DNA of 20,408 nucleotides. Source: Gammaproteobacteria bacterium. GTDB lineage: Bacteria; Pseudomonadota; Gammaproteobacteria; Steroidobacterales; SZUA-146. The stretch lies in assembly GCA_013002925.1 (NCBI GenBank), contig JABDLQ010000271.1:1-20408 (forward strand). Direction: 5' to 3'. Shown here piece after piece: positions 14,833 to 20,408 of the stretch (position 1 is its first letter; the number at the start of each line of letters is the position of its first letter). The position numbers were made by a program, and so were the translations under genes. The notes beneath the pieces are model-generated. The model was not told where the DNA came from, made no database searches, and saw nothing but the letters and a program-made list of their open reading frames with translations.

Positions 14833-15585
14833 ATGCTGAAAATAGAAAACTTGCACGCCAGCGTGGACGACACGCCAATTCTGAAGGGCATAAACCTGCA
14901 AATTAGTGCCGGTGAAGTGCATGCCATCATGGGACCAAACGGTTCAGGCAAGAGCACACTTGCCGGAGTGTTAGCTGGTAATGAACGCTATACGGTGACC
15001 GATGGCACGATTACATTTCAAGACAACGATTTACTCGACATGAAAACTGAAGATCGGGCCCGTGCCGGCCTGTTTCTGGCGTTTCAGTATCCGGTGGAAA
15101 TTCCCGGAGTCAATAATGCCTATTTGCTGAAGGCGGCATTAAACGCCCGGCGTCAATACCGTGGAGAAGGTCAGCTTGATGCCTTTGATTTTCTCACCCA
15201 GATCAAGTCCAAAATGAAACTGATGGACATGAGCGAAGACTTCCTGAAACGCGATGTCAATGCAGGCTTTTCGGGTGGTGAGAAAAAGCGCAATGAAATT
15301 CTGCAGATGACAATGCTGGAGCCGACACTAGCTGTGCTTGATGAAACGGATTCGGGCCTGGATATCGATGCGCTAAAAATCGTGGCGCAGGGAGTCAACA
15401 GCCTGCGTGATGAACAACGTTCATTTCTGATGATTACCCACTATCAACGCTTGCTGGATTACATCCAGCCTGATTTTGTGCATGTGCTTGCAAACGGTCG
15501 CATTGCCAAAAGTGGCGATCGTGCACTGGCACTGGAACTTGAGGATCGCGGCTATGACTGGATCACGCGAGAGGTAGCCGTTTGA
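14833..15585 (+). CDS. sufC: Fe-S cluster assembly ATPase SufC
   Basis: ABC-type ATPase that drives conformational change in SufBC2D. 250 residues with Walker A GPNGSGKST (34-42), the Q-loop region FLAFQYPVEIPGV, signature FSGGEKKRNEI, Walker B LAVLDETDSGLD and the switch His in MITHYQRLL, all intact. The typical SufC sequence GLFLAFQYP is present. It has no membrane domain, as expected for a soluble ABC protein. Its stop TGA (15583-15585) shares one base with the sufD ATG, indicating translational coupling. Confidence 0.98.
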   Translation: MLKIENLHASVDDTPILKGINLQISAGEVHAIMGPNGSGKSTLAGVLAGNERYTVTDGTITFQDNDLLDMKTEDRARAGLFLAFQYPVEIPGVNNAYLLKAALNARRQYRGEGQLDAFDFLTQIKSKMKLMDMSEDFLKRDVNAGFSGGEKKRNEILQMTMLEPTLAVLDETDSGLDIDALKIVAQGVNSLRDEQRSFLMITHYQRLLDYIQPDFVHVLANGRIAKSGDRALALELEDRGYDWITREVAV

Positions 15586-16928
15586 TGCGACCCTCGATTG
15601 AACATTTGACGACCGCTTATGAGTCGTTCAGACAGGCGCGTAAAGTTCCGTCATGGTATTCCGAGGCGCAGGACAAATCGTGGCAACGCTTTGCCGAACA
15701 TGGCCTGCCGTGGCGCAAAGATGAGCACTGGAAATACACAAGCTTATATCACCTCGCCAAAATTCCGGTGGTCCCTGCTCCGGATGGTCACGCTGAAACC
15801 GGTGCGAACCCGGTCATTTACACCGGTGATCAGGCGACCGTGATCGCACTTGCCAATGGACGGTATACCCCGTCGAGCTCAAGCCCCACGTTACCTGACG
15901 GGGTGACGGTCACCGCGGGCGTACCTCGCGATGAAAAACGTTCGGCACTGAGCCGGCAAGTCGTGCGGCCATCGGTATTACAGGATCTCAATGCAGCTTT
16001 TGCCGAACAGTGGATCGAGATTACCATCGCGGACAATACCACTTTATCGCAACCGCTTTATCTGTGGCATCACACCAGCGGTGAGCAATTGCTGTGCTCG
16101 CCGCGGTTGGTAATTAATGTAGGACGCAACTGTGACGTAACTGTCGTTGAGCATTATGGCGGTGCCGGTGACCAGTGCGTCATCAACGGCAGTGTTTCGG
16201 TGGCAGTTGCTGAAAATTCACAGGTGCATCACACCAAACTGCAGACAGATCATGATTCTACTTCACACCTGATCAATACCAATGTGGATGTCAGTGCTGA
16301 CAGCCGCTACACATCGCTTGTGATCGACATGGGGGCCCGTCTTGCGCGTAGCGACCTGGGCATCAACCTTAACGGTCAGGGTGCAGCTGCACGGCTGTAC
16401 GGCGTGTTTTTGCCGGCCGGTGGACAGCACTTCGATCATCACTCTTTCGTGAAACACAATTTGCCACATACCGCCAGCGAACAGGATTATCATGGCGTCG
16501 TCGGCCACGGTGGACATGGCGTGTTCAACGGCAAAGTGCTGGTGCAACCGGATGCGCAGAAAATTGAGGCGGTGCAAAGCAATGACAACATACTGCTAAG
16601 CACGTCGGCAGAAATTGACACCAAACCAGAACTGGAAATCTACGCGGACGATGTTAAGTGTGCGCACGGCGCCACGGTCGGGCAGTTGGACGAGACGTCA
16701 TTGTTTTACCTGCAAAGCCGCGGGCTGAGCCGACGCGATGCTCGTCACCTGCTCGTTGAAGGGTTCATACGCGAGACTTTTGCAACAGTAAAATGTGATC
16801 ATTTCCGTGCGTTTCTGGATCAGCTGATAGAAACCAAACTCAACGTGCTCGTGGATCAGCTACCACTGGATGCTACGGAAATGAGTTCGTCTAAACCTGC
16901 TTCCGGGACGGGTCCTGCAAATGTTTAG
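15585..16928 (+). CDS. sufD: Fe-S cluster assembly scaffold subunit SufD
   Basis: Partner of SufB in the scaffold. 447 residues from the ATG at 15585, which overlaps the sufC stop by one base (a TTG at 15582 is also in frame). The conserved CAHGATVGQLDE contains Cys359 and His361, matching Cys358 and His360 of E. coli SufD, where the His takes part in cluster formation. GFIRETF and a helical tail follow. An N-terminal helical region (DKSWQRFAEHGLPWRKDEHWKYTSLY) is typical of SufD. The last residues (from about 430) are low-complexity Ser/Pro/Gly. The next gene, sufS, begins 17 bases later. Confidence 0.97.
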   Translation: MRPSIEHLTTAYESFRQARKVPSWYSEAQDKSWQRFAEHGLPWRKDEHWKYTSLYHLAKIPVVPAPDGHAETGANPVIYTGDQATVIALANGRYTPSSSSPTLPDGVTVTAGVPRDEKRSALSRQVVRPSVLQDLNAAFAEQWIEITIADNTTLSQPLYLWHHTSGEQLLCSPRLVINVGRNCDVTVVEHYGGAGDQCVINGSVSVAVAENSQVHHTKLQTDHDSTSHLINTNVDVSADSRYTSLVIDMGARLARSDLGINLNGQGAAARLYGVFLPAGGQHFDHHSFVKHNLPHTASEQDYHGVVGHGGHGVFNGKVLVQPDAQKIEAVQSNDNILLSTSAEIDTKPELEIYADDVKCAHGATVGQLDETSLFYLQSRGLSRRDARHLLVEGFIRETFATVKCDHFRAFLDQLIETKLNVLVDQLPLDATEMSSSKPASGTGPANV

Positions 16929-16945
16929 CCCACTGGATTATTAAC

Positions 16946-18199
16946 GTGAACCATACCAACGTACAAGCTGTGCCAAACACTGCTTTTGATGTGCAAAAAA
17001 TTCGTCAGGATTTCCCGATACTGCATCAACAGGTGCACGGAAAACCGCTAGCATACCTTGACAATGCAGCATCGGCACAACGTCCTCAATGCGTCATTGA
17101 CGCGGTCTGCCGGTACGAGACTCATGATCACGCCAATGTCCATCGTGGCGTACATACATTAAGCGAACGGGCCACGCAGGCCTATGAAAATGCACGTGAG
17201 AAAGTCCGAAGCTACATCAACGCGGCCAGCGTGAGTGAGTGCGTTTATGTACGCGGCACGACAGAGGCCATCAATCTGGTTGCGAACGCCTGGGGACAAA
17301 ACAATGTGAAAGCAGGCGACGAGATTCTGATCAGCTGGATGGAGCATCATTCCAACATCGTACCGTGGCAGATGTTATGCGCTCGGACCGGAGCAAAGCT
17401 GGTAGTAGCGCCGATCACACCGCGCGGCGAGATCGATATGGAAAAGTTTGCCGCACTGCTATCGGACCGCACCCGACTGGTTGCAGTGGGTCACATCTCC
17501 AATGCACTTGGTACCGTAAACCCGATCCGTGACATTATTGCACTGGCACATGATCGCGATATTCCGGTGCTTATTGATGGTGCCCAGGCGATGCCACATA
17601 CACGGGTGGACGTGCAGGATCTCGATGTTGATTTTTATGCGTTTTCAGGACACAAAATGTTCGCACCAACCGGCATTGGTGTGCTGTATGCCAAAACCCG
17701 GTACCTGGAGCGCATGCCGCCGTATCAAGGCGGAGGTGAAATGATTCTGGCGGTGAACTTCGAGCGCTCAGTCTACAACGAGCTTCCCTATAAATTTGAA
17801 GCGGGTACACCGAACATTGCAGGGGCAGTCGGGCTCGGGGCGGCCATCGATTATTTGGGTGCGCTGGATTTTGCCGCGCTGCTGGAGCATGAACAGCATT
17901 TGCTGGATTATGCGACCGAACAATTATCGTCGCTCAGCGGTATACGCCTGATTGGTACTGCCCGAAAAAAGGCAAGTGTCGTGTCGTTCGTTCTGGAGAA
18001 CATTCACGCGCATGACCTGGGCACCATCGTCGATAGCGATGGTGTCGCTATTCGCACCGGTCACCACTGTGCTATGCCGGTGATGGATTATTTTGAGGTG
18101 CCCGCTACTGCTCGCGCCTCATTTGCGTTTTACAACACCGTAGACGAAATAGACGCATTAACCAATGCATTGAAAAAAGCACAAAGGATGTTTGCCTGA
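16946..18199 (+). CDS. sufS: Cysteine desulfurase SufS
   Basis: PLP enzyme that takes sulfur from cysteine, forming a persulfide for cluster assembly. 417 residues. The start is GTG at 16946, as no ATG exists near the family's N-terminus. Class V aminotransferase features: EHHSNIVPWQ, the PLP-binding Asp in VLIDGAQAMPH, the Schiff-base Lys237 in FSGHKMFAPTGIG, and the persulfide Cys375 in IRTGHHCAMPVM. RTGHHCAMP is the group II (SufS/CsdA) form with a short active-site loop. Such enzymes need a partner for full activity; the next gene encodes a SufU-like protein and no sufE is seen. Its stop overlaps the sufU ATG by one base. Confidence 0.97.
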   Translation: MNHTNVQAVPNTAFDVQKIRQDFPILHQQVHGKPLAYLDNAASAQRPQCVIDAVCRYETHDHANVHRGVHTLSERATQAYENAREKVRSYINAASVSECVYVRGTTEAINLVANAWGQNNVKAGDEILISWMEHHSNIVPWQMLCARTGAKLVVAPITPRGEIDMEKFAALLSDRTRLVAVGHISNALGTVNPIRDIIALAHDRDIPVLIDGAQAMPHTRVDVQDLDVDFYAFSGHKMFAPTGIGVLYAKTRYLERMPPYQGGGEMILAVNFERSVYNELPYKFEAGTPNIAGAVGLGAAIDYLGALDFAALLEHEQHLLDYATEQLSSLSGIRLIGTARKKASVVSFVLENIHAHDLGTIVDSDGVAIRTGHHCAMPVMDYFEVPATARASFAFYNTVDEIDALTNALKKAQRMFA

Positions 18200-18657
18200 T
18201 GGAACTGCGTGATCTATACCAGGAAATTATTGTCGATCACAATCGCCGCCCACGCAATTTTGGTGCATTGTCCGGTTTTACCCATTCAGCCCAGGGGTTT
18301 AATCCCCTGTGTGGTGACAAACTCACGCTGTACATCGTCATCGATGACAACGACGTGATCAAGGAGATTTCGTTTGAAGGCAGTGGTTGTGCAATTTCAG
18401 TTGCGTCAGCCTCCCTGTTGACTGAGAGCCTCAAAGGACAACCAATCGCGCGCGCTGATCAATTATTTGCACAGTTGCACGAGGTTTTTACGAACAGCGA
18501 GGAGCCTGATGAGCTGGAGAAACTCGGCAAACTCGGGGCGCTCGCTGGAGTCCGCGCGTATCCGTCACGTGTAAAATGCGCCAGCCTGAGCTGGCATGCG
18601 CTGAATAATGCATTACACGGTGACAGGACAGACGAAAACACCGCAACTACCGAGTAA
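18199..18657 (+). CDS. sufU: SufU-type sulfur-transfer/scaffold protein
   Basis: 152-residue member of the IscU/NifU-N fold. Cys38 with Asp40 in NPLCGDK, Cys64 in GSGCAIS and Cys127 in SRVKCASLSWHAL form the Zn/cluster site. The extra segment around ELEKLGKLGALAGVRAYPSR before the last Cys marks the SufU branch rather than IscU. In Bacillus, SufU is a zinc protein that accepts sulfur from SufS. The adjacent sufS supports that role here, but function as an assembly scaffold cannot be ruled out. The ATG at 18199 shares one base with the sufS stop. The C-terminal tail (about 142-152) is hydrophilic and variable. Confidence 0.93.
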   Translation: MELRDLYQEIIVDHNRRPRNFGALSGFTHSAQGFNPLCGDKLTLYIVIDDNDVIKEISFEGSGCAISVASASLLTESLKGQPIARADQLFAQLHEVFTNSEEPDELEKLGKLGALAGVRAYPSRVKCASLSWHALNNALHGDRTDENTATTE

Positions 18658-18676
18658 TTCGGGAGAGCCTGAACTT

Positions 18677-19231
18677 ATGTACCACCACAATAGTGAACCA
18701 GTCACACTGCAACGCGATTGCATGGCCACTCTGATACCCGATGGCTACGAAATAGAGCTTCCGCAAGGCAGCATCGGCTATATCACCCAATCTCTTGGCG
18801 GCAGCTTTACCGTATATGTGGACGGTAGCCTGTTCCGAGTTGCCGGCGTCGACGCTGATGCGCTGGGTAAAGAGCCCCTCGCACCACCTGAATTACCTGA
18901 TGATTTCGGCGACGAGGACGTTGAACAAGTCATCTGGAACCAGATCAAAACCTGCTATGATCCGGAAATACCCATCAACGTAGCGGATCTTGGCCTGATA
19001 TACTCTTGCAAGATTGAAAAAATGGAAGACGGCAAGCGCCAGGTGGGCATTGAAATGACGCTGACCGCACCGGGCTGCGGAATGGGTGAGATTTTGGTCG
19101 AAGACGTGCGCAGCAAAGTGGCGCTCGTGCCCACCGTGGGTCGTGTCCATGTGGAGCTGGTTTTCGATCCCCCCTGGGATCGCTCAATGATGTCAGAAGA
19201 AGCACAGTTACAAACAGGGATGATGTACTAA
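18677..19231 (+). CDS. sufT: Fe-S maturation protein SufT (DUF59/MIP18 family)
   Basis: 184 residues from the ATG at 18677, which has GGGAG about 12 bases upstream. An earlier in-frame ATG at 18608 would overlap sufU by 50 bases and add an unconserved leader. The N-terminal half contains IELPQGSIGYITQSLGGSFTVYVDG, typical of the longer SufT form. The C-terminal half is a DUF59 domain: VIWNQIKTCYDPEIPINVADLGLIY and TLTAPGCGMG with its conserved Cys. SufT and related CIA2/MIP18 proteins aid Fe-S delivery to target enzymes. It ends the suf gene set, 19 bases after sufU. Confidence 0.93.
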   Translation: MYHHNSEPVTLQRDCMATLIPDGYEIELPQGSIGYITQSLGGSFTVYVDGSLFRVAGVDADALGKEPLAPPELPDDFGDEDVEQVIWNQIKTCYDPEIPINVADLGLIYSCKIEKMEDGKRQVGIEMTLTAPGCGMGEILVEDVRSKVALVPTVGRVHVELVFDPPWDRSMMSEEAQLQTGMMY

Positions 19232-19275
19232 GGCAAGCTATTTGCCGCGCTGCAATTTTGTGAGGGTTACGTCGC

Positions 19276-19767
19276 TTGAAACATCTGATACTTGTCCGTC
19301 ACGCCAAGGCTATCTGGAACAGTACAGACATTCCGGATCTGGATCGCCCGCTCAGTGACACAGGCCGTCGTGAAGTCCCTACCATGGGCGAACGCCTCGC
19401 CGCTCGCGGTATCATGCCGGACATGATCATTGCCAGCCCGGCGGAGCGTGCGTGGCACACAGCCACCATGCTTGCACCGTACGTCAAATTACCCAGTGAT
19501 CGTGTTGAAATTGTCGAAGAGCTGTTTCTCGCTGACACCGACGTGTTGCTGTCAATCACACAGATGTGCGACTCAAATGTTGACTGCCTGATCATTGTCG
19601 GTCACAACCCCGGCATAACCCAGTTTGCCAATATGATGACCGATGTTGCCGTGGACAACATCCCGACCTGCGGTATGTATCACATGAAATTTGACGTAGA
19701 CGCGTGGTATGACATCGAGCTGAAAACCGGGGACTATGTCGCGTTTGATTTTCCGCGTAACCATTAA
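19276..19767 (+). CDS. SixA-like histidine phosphatase
   Basis: 163 residues of the histidine-phosphatase (phosphoglycerate-mutase-like) superfamily, small SixA type. LVRHAKA near the N-terminus carries the RH motif (His9 is the expected phospho-acceptor), ASPAERAWHTA holds a second Arg/His pair, and VGHNPG holds the second active-site His (His110). The start is TTG at 19276, giving MKHLILVRHAKA, the family's normal N-terminus; AGGG lies about 10 bases upstream and no ATG is suitably placed. E. coli SixA acts on phosphohistidine of PTS-Ntr; the target here is unknown. It starts 44 bases after sufT and may be read through from the suf operon. Confidence 0.9.
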   Translation: MKHLILVRHAKAIWNSTDIPDLDRPLSDTGRREVPTMGERLAARGIMPDMIIASPAERAWHTATMLAPYVKLPSDRVEIVEELFLADTDVLLSITQMCDSNVDCLIIVGHNPGITQFANMMTDVAVDNIPTCGMYHMKFDVDAWYDIELKTGDYVAFDFPRNH

Positions 19768-19991
19768 CTGATTACGCCTGCAGGTACGCAGTCAACACGC
19801 AGTACACCAGCCGTCTACATGACGCACCACGATCATCCTCGTTGGTACCCAAACACGTGCTCCCGTGACAAGCAGCATTTCCCGCCCATCGCACTAAGGC
19901 GCCGCATTCGGCAGTACCATTGACATTGACCCACGGTACGGACGTTGGTGCCAGCTACCCGATCTGCCAAGCACAGGTACCGGCAGACTGA
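19768..19991. other. Intergenic region between convergent genes
   Basis: No credible gene on either strand, no repeat, and no T-run hairpin that would end the rightward transcript. Confidence 0.5.
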
Positions 19992-20021
19992 AAACAGCCC
20001 CGGCGCCGAGACGCCAGGGCT
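19992..20021 (-). terminator. Intrinsic terminator of the DUF7467-like gene
   Basis: On the minus strand AGCCCTGGCG-TCTCGG-CGCCGGGGCT forms a 10-bp stem (one U-G pair) with a 6-base loop, followed by GTTTT. On the plus strand the U-G becomes a C-A mismatch and no T-run follows at that end, so the signal works for the leftward gene, whose stop lies 8 bases upstream. Confidence 0.85.
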
Positions 20022-20028
20022 TTACAGA

Positions 20029-20408
20029 TCAGGGAGTACAGTCAAAGGAACCGACCTGGTCCACCATGCCGTCGAGCAACCAGTCGTTGATAAAACCACC
20101 GTCATCGCTCTTGCCATTGCCTTGTCGTTTACCGCAGTCCTCCTCACCATCCATGTCATCATCGGAACAGGACAAATGAAATTTGGACGTGCCGATTCGG
20201 GTGCCTCCGGAGAATATTTCCCAAAAAACATCGTTGGGTGAACCCGCGAGGCCGGCAACCGTAACTTTGTCGCCAACCGTAATACCGCTTTGGTCCAGCA
20301 GCAGATCACTGCCAACGTTGCCTTTCCAGGCCTTCACACGAATAGGATCCGCGGTGCCATCCCAGATCATGGACACTTCCCTGATGGGCTTGTCGCAGTC
20401 AAACGGCG
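20029..20408 (-). CDS. DUF7467-like surface or secreted protein, C-terminal part only (5' end outside the window)
   Basis: The frame is open from the right edge (…FDCDKPIRE…) to a TGA at 20029; about 126 residues are visible. The stretch from CDKPIREVSMIWDGTADPIRVKAW through VGDKVTVAGLAGSPNDVFWEIFSGG to FHLSCSDDDMDGEEDCGKRQG resembles, from memory, the DUF7467 domain found in tandem in large secreted or surface-anchored bacterial proteins. Cysteines in FDCDKP, LSCSD and EEDCGK and the Asp-rich segment suggest disulfides or calcium binding, which is inference. An internal GTG at 20376 is not the true start because conserved residues precede it. The stop is followed by a strong terminator. Confidence 0.75.
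   Translation of the reverse strand, partial: PFDCDKPIREVSMIWDGTADPIRVKAWKGNVGSDLLLDQSGITVGDKVTVAGLAGSPNDVFWEIFSGGTRIGTSKFHLSCSDDDMDGEEDCGKRQGNGKSDDGGFINDWLLDGMVDQVGSFDCTP

Overview
The window looks like core chromosome of a gammaproteobacterium with moderate GC content. The evidence is the order 4.5S RNA - dnaX - ybaB/ebfC - recR, a BepA-type periplasmic protease, a tRNA-Ser(GGA) gene with encoded CCA, and an Rrf2-regulated SUF operon. No transposase, integrase, phage gene or CRISPR array was seen. The genus cannot be named from sequence alone.

Left half (1 to about 8460) is all on the minus strand. In transcription order from 8459 it holds: a lipoprotein with a BamC-like N-terminal stretch and an NTF2-like C-terminal domain; tRNA-Ser(GGA); a tandem array of 190-bp units, each carrying the last 19 nt of that tRNA; dapA; proB and proA (the first two steps of proline synthesis); the signal recognition particle 4.5S RNA with a good promoter; dnaX, ybaB and recR (replication and recombinational repair); an unassigned 127-residue protein; and a second lipoprotein cut by the window edge.

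Right half (8642 to 19767) is all on the plus strand, starting from a divergent intergenic region. A first group holds a GcvR-like double-ACT protein, a PrxQ/BCP peroxiredoxin, a PIN-PhoH protein and a BepA-like M48 metalloprotease. Next comes a tightly packed Fe-S cluster assembly operon: an Rrf2 regulator, then sufB, sufC, sufD, sufS, a sufU-type scaffold/sulfur-transfer gene and sufT. Its promoter contains a perfect palindrome that overlaps the -10 hexamer, which suggests autoregulation. A SixA-like histidine phosphatase follows. A convergent minus-strand gene with a DUF7467-like surface domain and a clear intrinsic terminator enters from the right edge.

The most unusual element is the tRNA-Ser 3'-end repeat array at 7217-7605 (two 190-bp copies, 97% identical, plus traces of a third). 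It closely resembles the architecture of the E. coli tyrT locus but sits on a different tRNA. Other points of interest are the suf operator, the mixed SUF gene set (SufU/SufT, no SufA or SufE), a possible -1 frameshift site in dnaX, and the BamC-like N-terminus of the lipoprotein.
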